In this document: positions 34,892-45,696 of the stretch, one piece after another
Numbering within the stretch: position 1 is the stretch's first letter
Layout: the number at the start of each line of letters is the position of its first letter
DNA from: Cupriavidus sp. IDO
Lineage (GTDB): Bacteria; Pseudomonadota; Gammaproteobacteria; Burkholderiales; Burkholderiaceae
NCBI RefSeq assembly: GCF_000812465.1
Contig: NZ_JWMA01000033.1
Coordinates: forward strand, 1 to 64,000
Reading direction: 5' to 3'
Length of the DNA: 64,000 nt
The notes under the pieces: generated by a model
What the model saw: the letters and a program-made list of their open reading frames with translations, nothing else
Told to the model about the DNA's origin: nothing
Database searches by the model: none
Program-made: the position numbers and the translations under genes

Positions 34892-37800
34892 TCAGCCCGT
34901 ATTCCGCAGCCCCGCCGCCACCCCGTTGATCGTGAGGTGGATGCCACGCCGTACGCGGATGTCGTCGCCGTCCTTACCCGAGCGGAAGCGCTTGAGCAGC
35001 TCGACCTGCAAGTGGTTCAGCGGGTCGAGATAGGCAAAGCGGTTCTTGATCGAGCGCGCCAGCAGCGGGTTGTCCGCCAGCCGTTCCTGATGGCCGGTGA
35101 CCAGCGCCAGCATGTCGCAGGTCAGGTGCCATTCCTTGCTGATGCGCGCGAACACGTTCTTGCGCAGCGCGGCGTCGTCGCACAGTTGCGCATAGCGCGA
35201 GGCCACCGCCAGGTCAGTCTTGGCCAGCACCATGTCCATGTTGGACAGCAGCGTGGAGAAGAACGGCCAGGCCTTGACCATGCGGCGCAGCGTGGTGACG
35301 CAGGCCTTGCGCGACTTGTCGTCGGGCGCGGCATCGACCATGGCCTTGACCGCGCTGCCGAAGCCGTACCAGCCCGGCAGCAGCAGGCGGCACTGGCCCC
35401 ACGAGAAGCCCCAGGGAATCGCGCGCAGGTCTTCGATGCGGCGGTGCTTCTTGTCCATCAGCTTGCGCGAGGCCGGACGCGAACCGAGGTTCAGGTCGGC
35501 AATCTCGGTGATCGGCGTGGTGGCAAAGAAGTAGTCCTTGAAGCCGGGTGTTTCGTAGACCAGGTCGCGGTACGCGGCGAACGCGCTGTCGGACAGCTGC
35601 TGCATCACCGCCTCGAACGCGGCCAGGTCCTTCGGCGCGTTCTGCGTTGGCAGCAGCGAGGCCTCCAGCGTGGCCGCGATCACCGTTTCCAGGTTGCGCC
35701 GGCCGATTTCGGCATTGGCGAACTTGCTGTTGATGATCTCGCCCTGCTCGGTCAGGCGGATCTGCCCGTTCACCGTGCCCGGCGGCTGCGACAGGATGGC
35801 CTGGTAGGTCGGGCCGCCGCCGCGGCCGACGGTGCCGCCGCGGCCGTGGAACAGGCGCAGCGTGACCTTGCGCTGCTCGAACAGCTGCACCAGCGCCAGT
35901 TCGGCCTTGTACAGCTCCCAGTTCGACGTCAGGAAGCCGCCATCCTTGTTCGAGTCCGAGTAACCGAGCATGACTTCCTGCTCGACGCCGTGGTGCGCGA
36001 TGATCGAATCGAAGCCCGGCAGGTCCAGCAGCGACTGCATGATGCCGGCGGCGTTGCGCAAGTCTTCGATCGTCTCGAACAGCGGGATCACCATCAGCTC
36101 GGCGCGCGCCGGATCGGTCTTGCTGCCCAGCGTGCCTTGCAGCATGCCGGCTTCCTTCTGCAGCAGCAGGACTTCGACCAGGTCGGACAGCGTTTCGGTG
36201 TGCGAGATGATGTAGTTGCGCGCCACCCGCTTGCCGTACCGGGCGCGCAGGTCACGTGCCATCGCCAGGATGGCCAGTTCCTTGCGGGTCTGCTCCGAGT
36301 ACTCGTGCCACGGCAGGGTCAGCAGGCGCGGTTGGCGAAGTTCAGCCAGCAGCAGCTCCAGCTTGCGCGATTCCGGCAGCGACGCATAGTCGGCGGCAAC
36401 ACCCGCAGCGGCAAACAGCTCGGCGATCACCGCCTCATGCACATCCGAGACCTGGCGCATGTCGACCGAGGCCAGGTGGAAGCCGAAGATGCCGATGGCG
36501 CGCGCGAGCGCGTCGATGCGGCCGTTGGCCAGCGCGTGGCCGTGGTGGGCGCGCAGGGAATCGACCACGACCTGCACGTCGGCGGCCAGGGCTTCGGCGC
36601 TGGCGTAAGGCTCGGCGTCGGCAACCGGGTCGCGCGGCGCGGCGTGCCCGGTCAGGGTCTTGGAGGTAGCCGCAAGACGCGCGTAGATGCCGATCAGGGC
36701 CCGGCGATAGGGTTCGTCGGCGCGATGCGCGGAATGGTCCGGCGAGCTTTCGGCCAGCGCCAGCAGTTCGGGGCTCGCGTCGACCATCAGCGTCGACATC
36801 GACAGTTCGGCGCCCAGCGTGTGTACTTCGTCCAGGTACCAGCTCAGGATCAGCCGCGACTGCTGTCCGGCGGCATGCTCAAGCGTCTCGGCCGTGACGT
36901 TCGGATTGCCGTCGCGGTCGCCGCCGATCCACGAGCCCATCTGCAGGAACGGCGCGAGCGGTGCCGGCTCGGCGGCGCCCGCCGCACCCTTGCGCTTGCG
37001 CGTGGCCGGGAACACCGCTGCGATGTCTTCCTCCAGCTCGCTCATCAGCTGCGGAATGCCGCGCAGGAACGTGGTCCGGTAGTAGGACAGCGCATTCTCG
37101 ATCTCGTCTTCCACCGTCAGGCGCGAGTCGCGCAGCATGCGGGTCTGCCACAGCGTGGTGACCTTGGCGCGCAGTTGCGCCGTATTGTGGTCACGCTCGC
37201 GCGCGGTCATCGGCAGGTCGCGCTCGGCCAGCAGGCGGGCGATCTCGCGCTCGGCGTCGAGAATACTCTTGCGCTGGACTTCAGTCGGGTGCGCGGTCAG
37301 CACCGGCACGATCAGCGCCTCATCGAGGAATTTGCGCAGCTGCTTGCCGGTTACGCCGGCGGCGTCGATGGCTTCCAGCGCATGCGCCAGGCTGCCTGCC
37401 TGCGGCGGCGAACCGGCCAGCGCATGGACGCGGCGGCGGCGGTTGTGATGCTGGTCCTCGGCGATATTGGCCAGGTGCGAGAAGTAGCTGAACGCCCGCA
37501 CCACCTGGTTGGTCTGGTCGCGCGACAGGCGCTTGAGCAGGCGGTCGAGCTCGGCGCCGGCAGCGCGGTCGTTCTCGCGGCGGAAGCGCACGGCGGTCTG
37601 GCGGATGGTCTCGACCACTTCGAAGGCGGTGTCGCCTTCCTGCTCGCGCAGGCAATCGCCCAGCAGGCGGCCCAGGAAACGGATGTCCTCGCGCAGCGGC
37701 AGGTCCTTGTCGGCGGCGCGGCGGGCGGGCTGCGCGGTGGTCGTTCCGTTGTCAGACACGACTGAAAGCTTCGGCTTGCTGGTGCTCTTCGCTGCGCCGC

Positions 37801-37933
37801 GGGCGGCGGAGCGGGGGGATTTGGGGTTCGGTGCGCCGTTAGCGTCACTCTGGCCTGAGGCCGGGGCGGGGGCTTGTTCACGGGCGGCCGGTGCGGTGCG
37901 TCGGCCGGTGGGGCGCGCAGCATGCTGCGTCAT
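34892..37933 (-). CDS. ppc: Phosphoenolpyruvate carboxylase
   Basis: 1013-aa enzyme that adds bicarbonate to PEP to form oxaloacetate and refill the TCA cycle. Family signatures: [13 protein letters not shown] (catalytic His), [23 protein letters not shown], and the closing RNTG. It is longer than E. coli Ppc (883 aa); the extra length is mainly a Pro/Ala/Arg-rich, probably disordered N-terminal extension of ~75 residues. The ATG at 37933 follows GAGGAG, which supports the extension being translated. Divergent from hemC over 67 bases. Confidence 0.96.
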   Translation of the reverse strand: MTQHAARPTGRRTAPAAREQAPAPASGQSDANGAPNPKSPRSAARGAAKSTSKPKLSVVSDNGTTTAQPARRAADKDLPLREDIRFLGRLLGDCLREQEGDTAFEVVETIRQTAVRFRRENDRAAGAELDRLLKRLSRDQTNQVVRAFSYFSHLANIAEDQHHNRRRRVHALAGSPPQAGSLAHALEAIDAAGVTGKQLRKFLDEALIVPVLTAHPTEVQRKSILDAEREIARLLAERDLPMTARERDHNTAQLRAKVTTLWQTRMLRDSRLTVEDEIENALSYYRTTFLRGIPQLMSELEEDIAAVFPATRKRKGAAGAAEPAPLAPFLQMGSWIGGDRDGNPNVTAETLEHAAGQQSRLILSWYLDEVHTLGAELSMSTLMVDASPELLALAESSPDHSAHRADEPYRRALIGIYARLAATSKTLTGHAAPRDPVADAEPYASAEALAADVQVVVDSLRAHHGHALANGRIDALARAIGIFGFHLASVDMRQVSDVHEAVIAELFAAAGVAADYASLPESRKLELLLAELRQPRLLTLPWHEYSEQTRKELAILAMARDLRARYGKRVARNYIISHTETLSDLVEVLLLQKEAGMLQGTLGSKTDPARAELMVIPLFETIEDLRNAAGIMQSLLDLPGFDSIIAHHGVEQEVMLGYSDSNKDGGFLTSNWELYKAELALVQLFEQRKVTLRLFHGRGGTVGRGGGPTYQAILSQPPGTVNGQIRLTEQGEIINSKFANAEIGRRNLETVIAATLEASLLPTQNAPKDLAAFEAVMQQLSDSAFAAYRDLVYETPGFKDYFFATTPITEIADLNLGSRPASRKLMDKKHRRIEDLRAIPWGFSWGQCRLLLPGWYGFGSAVKAMVDAAPDDKSRKACVTTLRRMVKAWPFFSTLLSNMDMVLAKTDLAVASRYAQLCDDAALRKNVFARISKEWHLTCDMLALVTGHQERLADNPLLARSIKNRFAYLDPLNHLQVELLKRFRSGKDGDDIRVRRGIHLTINGVAAGLRNTG

Positions 37934-38000
37934 GCAATCTCCTCGGTACTCTTATTTAATGGGGCGGAGCGGCTATTGGGTCGCGTGCTACCATTGGCGG

Positions 38001-39005
38001 ATGCAAGCACCCGCCATCCCGTCTTCCTCCACCGCTATGTCTCGCAACGTTCCGCACAAGCTTGTTATTGCCTCCCGCGAGAGCCGTCTGGCTATGTGGC
38101 AGGCCGAATTCGTGCGTGCTGCATTGCAACAATACTATCCCGCGTGCGATGTGTCCATTCTTGGCATGACCACGCGCGGAGACCAGATTCTAGACCGTAC
38201 TTTGTCCAAGGTTGGCGGCAAGGGTTTGTTTGTCAAGGAGCTGGAGTTCGCCATGGCCGAAGGCCGTGCCGACCTGGCGGTGCACTCGCTCAAGGATGTG
38301 CCGATGGAGTTGCCGGAGGGGTTCGTCCTGACGGCCGTGATGGAGCGCGAAGATCCGCGCGATGCGCTGGTGTCGCCGGCCTTTGCCTCGCTCGACGAGA
38401 TGCCGGCGGGCACCGTGGTCGGCACCTCCAGCCTGCGCCGGGAAGCTGCCCTGCGCAGCCGCTATCCGCACCTGGTCATCAAGCCGCTGCGCGGCAACCT
38501 CGACACCCGCCTGGGCAAGCTCGATCGCGGCGAATACGGCGCCATCATCCTGGCTGCGGCAGGGCTCAAGCGGCTCGGACTGGGCGAGCGCATCCGTGCC
38601 CTGATCGGACCCGAGGCCTCTCTGCCCGCGGCCGGGCAGGGCGCACTCGGCATCGAGATCCCGTCAGGCCGTCCTGAACTGGCCGAATGGCTGGCGCCCC
38701 TGAACCACCAGCCGACCGCGCTGGCGGTGACGGCCGAGCGCGCGGTGTCGCGCAGGCTTGGCGGTTCATGCCAGGTTCCGCTGGCGGCCCACGCCAGCTG
38801 GAACGGCGCACAGTTGCAGCTCGATGCCTTCGCTGCCTTGCCCGACGGCACGCGCAGCGTGCGCGCCCACGCCGCCGGCCCGGTGACGGATGCGGCGATG
38901 GCCGAGGCGCTCGGTGACGCGGTGGCCCGCGACCTGCTGTCCCTGGGCGCCGGCGACATCCTCGCCGCGCTGGCCGATCCCCCGAATTCCCAAGCTCCTG
39001 CCTGA
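38001..39005 (+). CDS. hemC: Hydroxymethylbilane synthase (porphobilinogen deaminase)
   Basis: 334-aa enzyme joining four porphobilinogens into hydroxymethylbilane in haem synthesis. The core begins [26 protein letters not shown] and [11 protein letters not shown] are substrate-binding loops, and [12 protein letters not shown] holds the Cys that carries the dipyrromethane cofactor. The ATG at 38001 is used; ATG at 38037 would shorten it by 12 residues outside the conserved core. hemDX begins 9 bases after the stop. Confidence 0.96.
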   Translation: MQAPAIPSSSTAMSRNVPHKLVIASRESRLAMWQAEFVRAALQQYYPACDVSILGMTTRGDQILDRTLSKVGGKGLFVKELEFAMAEGRADLAVHSLKDVPMELPEGFVLTAVMEREDPRDALVSPAFASLDEMPAGTVVGTSSLRREAALRSRYPHLVIKPLRGNLDTRLGKLDRGEYGAIILAAAGLKRLGLGERIRALIGPEASLPAAGQGALGIEIPSGRPELAEWLAPLNHQPTALAVTAERAVSRRLGGSCQVPLAAHASWNGAQLQLDAFAALPDGTRSVRAHAAGPVTDAAMAEALGDAVARDLLSLGAGDILAALADPPNSQAPA

Positions 39006-39014
39006 GGCTGGCCT

Positions 39015-41060
39015 ATGCCCCGCCCGACTGTCGTTGTCACACGACCCGCCGGGCAGTCCCGGCAACTGACCGAGGCCCTGCAGGCCGCCGGCCTGGACGT
39101 GCTCGGCTTTCCCCTGCTGGCGATTGGCCCCGCCGCCGACGAGGCGCCACTGCGCGCCGCGCTGGCGCGGCTGACCGATTTCGCCCTGGTCGTCTTCGTC
39201 AGTCCCAACGCCGTTGCCTACGCGCTCGAGGCCCTGGCCTCGGTGCAGGGCAGCGCCACGCCGCAATGGCCGCCTGAAGTACCGGTGGCGGTGGTGGGCC
39301 CGGCCAGCGTGACGGCATTGGCCGAGCGCGGTATCAGCACGCCAAGCCATCGGATCATCGCTCCGGCGGGCGCGGACGAGACTAACCACGACGCCAACGG
39401 CGAAACACCGCGCTTCGATTCCGAAGCCCTGTGGGCGCAACTGGATCCGTCGGCGCTCAACGGGCGCGAAGTCCTGATCGTGCGCGGCAACGGCGGCCGC
39501 GACTGGCTGGGCGACCGGCTGCGCGAAGCCGGAGCAAGGGTGCTCGCGGTGGAGGCCTACCAGCGCACGCTGCCCGAGCCCGGCACCATGCAGTGGCAGG
39601 CCGTGCGCGAGGGCCTGCGCGCGGGCGCAACGCCCCAGGCCTGGCTGCTGACCAGTTCCGAAGCCGTGCGCAATCTCGATGAACTGGCCCGGCAGAACCT
39701 GTCGCCGCAGGAACTGGCCTGCCTGAGACAGGTGCAGTGCATCGCGCCGCATGCGAGAATTGTCGAACAGGCGGCCGCGCTGGGTTTCACCCGGGTCATG
39801 CGCGCTGCGCCGGGCGACGCCGGTCTGCTGGCGGCATGCACGCAGTGGGCCGATTCTTATGCGGGTCCAGCGCCAGCCAGCGCCGCCCAGCTTGCCGAAG
39901 CAAAGCCGGCGCCTGCGCCGGAGCCGGAACCGCCGCCCGCACAACCGCCTGCAACGTCAACGAAGGTCGAACGCGTGACGCAAGAATCTACGTCCTCCTC
40001 CGCTACTCCGCCGCCCACAGCGGCGCCGCTCCCGCCGGCGGGCACGCCGCATCGCCGCCCGGCTGCCCTGTGGGCACTGGTTGCCGTGCTGGTGGTTGCC
40101 ACCGCCGGCGGTTTCTGGTGGCTGCAACAACGGGTTGACCACCTGACGGAAGAACTGGCCAAGCGCCAGCAGAACAACGATGCGCTGGTCCAGGAGACCC
40201 GCGTGTTGTCGCGCAACGCGCAGGACACCGTCAAGGAGTTGCAGGCCAAGGTCGGCGCGCTCGACGGGCAGGTTGGTGAAACCCGCGACAAGCAGGCTGC
40301 GCTCGAGCAGGTATACCAGGACCTGATGCGCAACCGCGACGACTGGGAAATTGCCGAGATCCAGCAACTGCTGACCAATGCCGGCCAGCAGCTCCAGCTG
40401 ACCGGCAACGTGCAGGTCGCGCTGGCCGCGCTGCAAAGCGCCGATGCCCGCCTGGCGCGCACCGACAAGCCGCAGTACAACCTGCTGCGCCGGGCCATTG
40501 CCCGCGACATCGCGCGCATGAAGGCGGTGCCCGATACCGACCTGACCGGCGCGGCGATCAAGCTGGACGAAGCCATCAACCAGGTCGACACGCTGCCGCT
40601 GCTGTCGAGCGAACGCATGCTCGAGCGCAGCGAGGCGGCCGACGCCCGCAAGGACGCCGCGAAGGGCGCTCCGGCGGCGCCAGCCAATGGCGGTGCCAGC
40701 AACTGGTTCGGGCGCCTGTGGGACTTTGTGCGCGAGGAATTCGCGCAGGTCATCCGCGTGCGCAAGGTCGATGATGCCGAGGCCCTGCTGCTGTCCGGCG
40801 ACCAGGGCTGGTTCCTGCGCGAGAACGTCAAGCTGCGGCTGCTCAATGCGCGGCTGGCCCTGCTGTCGCGCAACGAGCCGGTGTTCCGCAACGACCTGGC
40901 GGCCGCGCAGGCCATGATCGGCCGGTATTTCGACACCAAGTCGCGCCGCGTGCAGGCGGTGCTGACCCTGCTCAAGCAAGCCCAGGCCGGCGCTGTCACG
41001 GTGCAGCTGCCGACCATGGCAGAGAGCCTTGGCGCATTGCGCGCCCTGAAGAAGGAGTAG
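39015..41060 (+). CDS. hemDX: Fused uroporphyrinogen-III synthase / HemX membrane protein
   Basis: 681-aa two-part protein. Residues 1-~275 are uroporphyrinogen-III synthase (VVVTRPAGQSRQL at the start, FVSPNAV, the LIVRGNGGRDWL and AWLLTSSEAVRNL regions), which closes and inverts ring D of hydroxymethylbilane. A Pro/Ala linker (~295-355) leads to HemX: one membrane helix (~358-378), a coiled coil, and a helical periplasmic domain of unknown role. E. coli encodes the two as separate genes; the fusion is known from Burkholderiales. Operon with hemC and hemY. Confidence 0.93.
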   Translation: MPRPTVVVTRPAGQSRQLTEALQAAGLDVLGFPLLAIGPAADEAPLRAALARLTDFALVVFVSPNAVAYALEALASVQGSATPQWPPEVPVAVVGPASVTALAERGISTPSHRIIAPAGADETNHDANGETPRFDSEALWAQLDPSALNGREVLIVRGNGGRDWLGDRLREAGARVLAVEAYQRTLPEPGTMQWQAVREGLRAGATPQAWLLTSSEAVRNLDELARQNLSPQELACLRQVQCIAPHARIVEQAAALGFTRVMRAAPGDAGLLAACTQWADSYAGPAPASAAQLAEAKPAPAPEPEPPPAQPPATSTKVERVTQESTSSSATPPPTAAPLPPAGTPHRRPAALWALVAVLVVATAGGFWWLQQRVDHLTEELAKRQQNNDALVQETRVLSRNAQDTVKELQAKVGALDGQVGETRDKQAALEQVYQDLMRNRDDWEIAEIQQLLTNAGQQLQLTGNVQVALAALQSADARLARTDKPQYNLLRRAIARDIARMKAVPDTDLTGAAIKLDEAINQVDTLPLLSSERMLERSEAADARKDAAKGAPAAPANGGASNWFGRLWDFVREEFAQVIRVRKVDDAEALLLSGDQGWFLRENVKLRLLNARLALLSRNEPVFRNDLAAAQAMIGRYFDTKSRRVQAVLTLLKQAQAGAVTVQLPTMAESLGALRALKKE

Positions 41061-41062
41061 CG

Positions 41063-42253
41063 ATGCGCCTTCTTTTCTGGGTAACGGTACTGTTCGGAGG
41101 CGCCGTCGGGCTGGCGCTGTTCACGCAGTTCAACCACAGCAATGTGGTGCTCTTCTATCCGCCGTACCGGGTCGAGCTGTCTTTGAACCTGGCGCTGGCC
41201 TTGCTGCTGCTGGTCTTCTTCGTCGTCTGGACCATCCTGACCACCGTCCGGCACCTGTCGGAAATGCCGGCCCGCGCCGCCGCCTACCGCGAACGCAGCC
41301 GCATGAACAAGGCCCAGGCGGCCCTGCGCGAGTCGATCGAGAACCTGTTCGCCGGGCGCTTTGCCCGGGCCGAACGCGCCGCGCGCGACGCCCAGGCATG
41401 GGAAGACCAGGCCCAGACGGCGGCGCTGGTCGGTGCCCGCGCGGCCCACCGCATGCAGGAAACCGAGCGGCGCGATGCCTGGATGGCGCAGGTCACCGAC
41501 CCCGAGCGCGAGCAGGCGCGGCTGGTCTCGATGGCCGAGTTGCTGGTCGATGCCCGCGACGCCGAAGGCGCGCTCGAAACCATCGCGCAGCTGCAGTCGC
41601 AGGGCGGCCGCCAGATCCACGTGCAGCGCATTGCCCTGCGCGCGCACCAGCACCTGAAGAACTGGTCCGAGGTCCTGCGCCTGGCGCGCTCGCTGGAAAA
41701 ACGCAACGCCCTGCATCCGGTGCTGGCGCTGCGCCTCAAGCAGATGGCGTGCGAGGCGATGCTCGACGAACGGCGCAACGACAGCGAGGCGCTCTACGCC
41801 TTCTGGCGCACGCTCTCGGCCGATGAGCGGCGCACGGCGCGCATCGCCGAGCCGGCGGCGCGCTACTTCGCGGCGCTGGGCCGCCAGAATGAGGCGCGCC
41901 GCATCGTCGAGGATGCGCTCAAGGCCAACTGGGACAGCAGGCTGGTGTTGCGATACGCCGACTGCGCCGAGCCCGGCCACGCACTGCCGCAGATCCAGCA
42001 GGCCGAGAGATGGCTGGTCGAGCATCCGGCAGATGCGGATCTCTATTACACGCTGGGTGTGCTGTGCCTGGGCGAAAAGCTCTGGGGCAAAGCCCAGTCG
42101 AATTTCGAACGCGCGCTGAAATATGCCGATTCGGACCGGCAGAGCCGCCTGCGCGTGCGCGCCCATCTGGCGCTGGCAAGGCTGTTCGAAGAAACCGAGC
42201 GGCCGGCCGAGGCCCAGCGGCATTACCGCGAAAGCGCGATGCTGGCGGCGTGA
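41063..42253 (+). CDS. hemY: HemY-like tetratricopeptide membrane protein
   Basis: 396-aa inner-membrane protein of the HemY N-terminal family: two hydrophobic helices (residues ~1-20 and ~40-65), the family pattern RERSRMNKAQAALRESIENLFAGRFARAERAARDA in pieces, then TPR-like helices to the end. It is not the protoporphyrinogen oxidase also called HemY in Gram-positives. Its role in tetrapyrrole metabolism is suspected from the conserved hemCDXY order. It starts two bases after hemDX. Confidence 0.9.
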   Translation: MRLLFWVTVLFGGAVGLALFTQFNHSNVVLFYPPYRVELSLNLALALLLLVFFVVWTILTTVRHLSEMPARAAAYRERSRMNKAQAALRESIENLFAGRFARAERAARDAQAWEDQAQTAALVGARAAHRMQETERRDAWMAQVTDPEREQARLVSMAELLVDARDAEGALETIAQLQSQGGRQIHVQRIALRAHQHLKNWSEVLRLARSLEKRNALHPVLALRLKQMACEAMLDERRNDSEALYAFWRTLSADERRTARIAEPAARYFAALGRQNEARRIVEDALKANWDSRLVLRYADCAEPGHALPQIQQAERWLVEHPADADLYYTLGVLCLGEKLWGKAQSNFERALKYADSDRQSRLRVRAHLALARLFEETERPAEAQRHYRESAMLAA

Positions 42254-42361
42254 GCAGGTGCCGGGTGCCCGCACAGGCTTCCCGGCCGGCAACGACATTC
42301 CGCACCGATCGTTCAGTGCGCCAAGGGCTCCGGCTGGGGCCCTTCATCATTTCTGACTGAC

Positions 42362-43069
42362 ATGACTCTTGACCGCATTCTTCAATCCCAGGGCTTCGGC
42401 ACGCGCCGCTACTGCGGCGACCTGATCGCCGCCGGACTGGTGGAGGTCAATGGCACGCTGTGCGAAGACCCGCGCGCCCAGTTCGAGGTCGACGGCCTGC
42501 GCCTGACCGTCGACGGCGAAGAATGGCTGGCCTGCACCAAGGCCTACCTGATGCTGAACAAGCCCGCCGGCTACGAGTGCTCGCAGCGCCCGCGCCACCA
42601 TCCCAGCGTGTACAACTTGCTGCCGGTGCCGCTGCGCCAGCGCGAGGTGCAGGCAGTGGGGCGCCTGGACCATGACACCACCGGCCTGCTGTTGCTGACG
42701 GACGACGGCCAGTTCATCCACGCCCAGACTTCGCCCAAGCGCAAGGTGCCGAAGATCTATGAGGTCACCACCGCGGAACCGGTCACGGAAGCGCAGGCCG
42801 AAGCCCTGCGCGCCGGTGTGAAGCTGGACGACGAACCGGCGCCGATCGCCGCCGAAGGCTGCGAGATCACCGGCGAACGCAGCCTGCGGCTGACCCTGGT
42901 GCAAGGCAAGTACCATCAGGTCAAGCGCATGGTGGCGGCTGCCGGGAACCATGTGACCGGCCTGCACCGCAGCGCCATCGGCGGCCTGAGCCTGGATCCG
43001 GCGCTGCCGGAAGGCGAGTGGCGCTGGCTGACCGCCGAGGATCTTGCGGCACTGACACGCAAGGACTGA
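42362..43069 (+). CDS. rsuA: Ribosomal small subunit pseudouridine(516) synthase
   Basis: 235-aa enzyme that makes pseudouridine 516 in 16S rRNA. An S4 RNA-binding domain occupies the first ~60 residues (LDRILQSQGFGTRR), then the RsuA catalytic core with GRLDHDTTGLLLLTDDG, in which the Asp of RLDxxTTG is catalytic, and GKYHQVKRMVAAAGNHV. Length and motif order match E. coli RsuA (231 aa). Confidence 0.92.
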   Translation: MTLDRILQSQGFGTRRYCGDLIAAGLVEVNGTLCEDPRAQFEVDGLRLTVDGEEWLACTKAYLMLNKPAGYECSQRPRHHPSVYNLLPVPLRQREVQAVGRLDHDTTGLLLLTDDGQFIHAQTSPKRKVPKIYEVTTAEPVTEAQAEALRAGVKLDDEPAPIAAEGCEITGERSLRLTLVQGKYHQVKRMVAAAGNHVTGLHRSAIGGLSLDPALPEGEWRWLTAEDLAALTRKD

Positions 43070-43136
43070 GTTGCTGCACTGCAGCGCGCGGCAATCTTTT
43101 CCGGAACTGCCCCGGCGATTTGATAAAATGCAAGGC

Positions 43137-43709
43137 ATGGCGAAGCCCGAAGCACCCATCAATCTGACCAATCAGTTCCTGATTGCCATGCCTGGCATGG
43201 CCGATCCGACCTTTTCGGGTTCCGTTGTCTATCTCTGCGAACACAACGAGCGTGGCGCGCTGGGCCTGGTGATCAACCGGCCCATCGACATCGACATGGC
43301 CACGCTGTTCGACAAAATCGATCTCAAGCTCGAAATCCAGCCCGTGGCGCACCAGCCGGTCTACTTCGGCGGCCCGGTGCAGACCGAACGCGGCTTTGTG
43401 CTGCATGACCCGGTCGGCGTCTACGTCTCTTCGCTGGCCGTGCCCGGCGGCCTGGAAATGACCACCTCCAAGGATGTGCTCGAAGCCGTGGCCAACGGTA
43501 GCGGCCCGCATCGCTTCCTGCTCACGCTGGGCTATGCCGGCTGGGGCGCGGGGCAGCTGGAGGAAGAGTTGAGCCGTAATGGCTGGCTGACCGTACAGGC
43601 AGACCCCGAGATCATCTTCAGCGTTCCGCCCGAGGACCGCTTCGCCGCCGCCATCCGCCTGCTGGGCATCGACATCACCATGCTCTCGGGCGAGGCAGGG
43701 CATGCCTGA
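43137..43709 (+). CDS. yqgE: YqgE/AlgH family protein
   Basis: 190-aa cytoplasmic protein of the UPF0301/AlgH family: [25 protein letters not shown] at the start (in part), [21 protein letters not shown] and the [15 protein letters not shown] motif. Biochemical role unsettled. An ATG nine bases upstream is an alternative start. The end overlaps ruvX by eight bases; yqgE-ruvX-pyrR-pyrB is a conserved order. Confidence 0.94.
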   Translation: MAKPEAPINLTNQFLIAMPGMADPTFSGSVVYLCEHNERGALGLVINRPIDIDMATLFDKIDLKLEIQPVAHQPVYFGGPVQTERGFVLHDPVGVYVSSLAVPGGLEMTTSKDVLEAVANGSGPHRFLLTLGYAGWGAGQLEEELSRNGWLTVQADPEIIFSVPPEDRFAAAIRLLGIDITMLSGEAGHA

Positions 43710-44127
43710 CGAGGTGGGGCGCGAACTGCCCCGCGACGGCACGGTCCTGGCATTCGACTACGGCGAAAAAAAGATCGGCGTCGCGCTGGGCAACTTCATC
43801 ACGCGGCAGGCCACTGCCCTGACCATCCTTCCCAATATCACTGTCGAAGGTCGCTTCGAGGCCGTTGCCGCGCTCATTCGGGAATGGACGCCGGTGCAAC
43901 TCGTGGTTGGCATGCCGTACAACCCGGAGGGCGGCGAGCAGCCTTCGATGCGGCTTGCACGGCGCTTCGGCAACCAGCTCAACGGCCGCTTCGGCCTGCC
44001 GGTGGAATGGGTGGATGAACGCTATTCCTCGCGCCTCGCTGCCATGGCCGGCGCGCGCCGGGGCGAGCTCGATGCCGAAGCCGCCCGCATCATCCTGCAA
44101 CAGTATTTCGACCAGCATCTGCTATGA
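43702..44127 (+). CDS. ruvX: Holliday junction resolvase-like / pre-16S rRNA nuclease YqgF
   Basis: 141-aa RNase H-fold nuclease (YqgF/RuvX), implicated in 16S rRNA 5' end processing. [16 protein letters not shown] carries the first catalytic Asp; [22 protein letters not shown] and the [11 protein letters not shown] end are typical. Overlaps yqgE upstream and pyrR downstream, so the three are coupled. Confidence 0.94.
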   Translation: MPDEVGRELPRDGTVLAFDYGEKKIGVALGNFITRQATALTILPNITVEGRFEAVAALIREWTPVQLVVGMPYNPEGGEQPSMRLARRFGNQLNGRFGLPVEWVDERYSSRLAAMAGARRGELDAEAARIILQQYFDQHLL

Positions 44128-44651
44128 CCCAGATTCCCAATCCCGACGCCGAAGCGCTCTACCGCACGCTGCGCGACCAGGTGCAGGCGATGATCCCGGA
44201 CGGCGAGCGTGCCCAGTGGTCGGTTGCCGGCATCTATTCCGGGGGTGCCTGGATTGCCGAGCGGCTGGCGGCGGACCTGAAGCTGCCTGACCACGGCGTG
44301 ATCAACGTGGCCTTCCATCGTGACGACTACGCCAAGAAGGGCCTGCACAGCCAGGCCCAGCCGACCACGCTGCCGTTCGACGTGCAGGACCGCAAGATCC
44401 TGCTGATCGATGATGTGCTGGCCACCGGGCGCACCATCCGCGCCGCTGTCAACGAACTGTTCGACTATGGCCGTCCCGCGCGCGTGGCGCTGGCCGTGCT
44501 GGTGGACCGCGGCGGTCGCGAGTTGCCGATGACCGCCGATCTGGCCGCCGCGCAGATCGAGCTGCCGCGGGGCCGCACACTGGTGCTGTCGCACCAGGGC
44601 GAAGGCGCCGCCATGCGGTTCGCCTTCACCACCGAAGCCACCGCCGCCTGA
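44124..44651 (+). CDS. pyrR: PyrR: uracil phosphoribosyltransferase / pyr regulator
   Basis: 175-aa PRTase-fold protein. The PRPP site [18 protein letters not shown] is clear, as are [13 protein letters not shown] and the substrate loop. In Bacillus PyrR binds pyr mRNA to cause attenuation and has weak UPRTase activity; in beta-proteobacteria the mRNA-binding role is less certain. I see no obvious attenuator in the 65-base gap before pyrB. ATGA overlap with ruvX. Confidence 0.93.
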   Translation: MTQIPNPDAEALYRTLRDQVQAMIPDGERAQWSVAGIYSGGAWIAERLAADLKLPDHGVINVAFHRDDYAKKGLHSQAQPTTLPFDVQDRKILLIDDVLATGRTIRAAVNELFDYGRPARVALAVLVDRGGRELPMTADLAAAQIELPRGRTLVLSHQGEGAAMRFAFTTEATAA

Positions 44652-44716
44652 GCTGGCCCGGACCACCACCATCGAGACCAGACCCTACCCCGATTTTTGC
44701 CCGCGCCCGACCAGCC

Positions 44717-45688
44717 ATGACCAAGACGTTCCGCAACCCGCAGCTGACCAAGAACGGCGAACTGAAGCACCTGCTGTCGATCGAGGGGTTGTCGCGTGAC
44801 ATGATCACGCACATCCTCGATACCGCCAGCCAGTTCGTCTCGCTGTCAGATTCCGACCGCGATGTAAAAAAGGTGCCGCTGCTGCGCGGCAAAAGCGTGT
44901 TCAACCTGTTCTTCGAGAACTCCACGCGCACCCGCACCACCTTCGAGATCGCCGCCAAGCGGCTGTCGGCGGACGTGCTGAACCTGAACATCAACGCCTC
45001 GTCCACCAGCAAGGGCGAGTCGCTGCTCGACACCATCAACAACCTGTCGGCGATGTCGGCCGACATGTTCGTGGTGCGCCATGCCAGCTCCGGCGCGCCG
45101 TACCTGATCGCCGAACACGTCGCGCCGCACGTGCACGTCATCAATGCCGGCGACGGCCGCCATGCGCACCCCACCCAGGGGCTGCTGGACATGTACACGA
45201 TCCGGCATTTCAAGAAGGATTTCACCAAGCTGACGGTGGCCATCGTCGGCGACATCCTGCACTCGCGGGTGGCGCGCTCGGACATTCATGCGCTCACCAC
45301 GCTGGGTGTGCCCGAGGTGCGGGCCATCGGTCCTCGCACCCTGCTGCCTTCCGGCCTGGAGCAGATGGGTGTGCGCGTCTTCCACAACATGGAAGAGGGC
45401 CTCAAGGGTGTGGACGTGGTGATCATGCTTCGCCTGCAGAACGAGCGCATGAGCGGGGCGCTGCTGCCGTCCGCACAGGAATATTTCAAGGCCTACGGCC
45501 TGACGCCCGAGCGCCTGGCGCTGGCCAGCCGCGATGCCATCGTGATGCACCCGGGACCGATGAACCGCGGCGTGGAAATCGATTCCGCCGTGGCAGACGG
45601 CCCGCAGTCGGTGATCCTGAACCAGGTGACCTTCGGCATTGCCGTGCGCATGGCCGTGATGGGCATCGTGGCAGGAAACAGCGACTGA
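44717..45688 (+). CDS. pyrB: Aspartate carbamoyltransferase catalytic subunit
   Basis: 323-aa enzyme of pyrimidine synthesis making carbamoyl-aspartate. The carbamoyl-phosphate loop [12 protein letters not shown] and HPTQGLLD motif are present, with the aspartate-binding loop later (MLRLQNERM). No pyrI regulatory gene follows; instead an inactive dihydroorotase-like gene does, the arrangement of Pseudomonas-type ATCase, where PyrC' is needed for holoenzyme assembly. Confidence 0.96.
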   Translation: MTKTFRNPQLTKNGELKHLLSIEGLSRDMITHILDTASQFVSLSDSDRDVKKVPLLRGKSVFNLFFENSTRTRTTFEIAAKRLSADVLNLNINASSTSKGESLLDTINNLSAMSADMFVVRHASSGAPYLIAEHVAPHVHVINAGDGRHAHPTQGLLDMYTIRHFKKDFTKLTVAIVGDILHSRVARSDIHALTTLGVPEVRAIGPRTLLPSGLEQMGVRVFHNMEEGLKGVDVVIMLRLQNERMSGALLPSAQEYFKAYGLTPERLALASRDAIVMHPGPMNRGVEIDSAVADGPQSVILNQVTFGIAVRMAVMGIVAGNSD

Positions 45689-45696
45689 AGCGACTG

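Noticed and set aside
34937..37765. 942-codon open frame opposite ppc
   Set aside because: Shadow of ppc; composition typical of antisense frames in GC-rich DNA.
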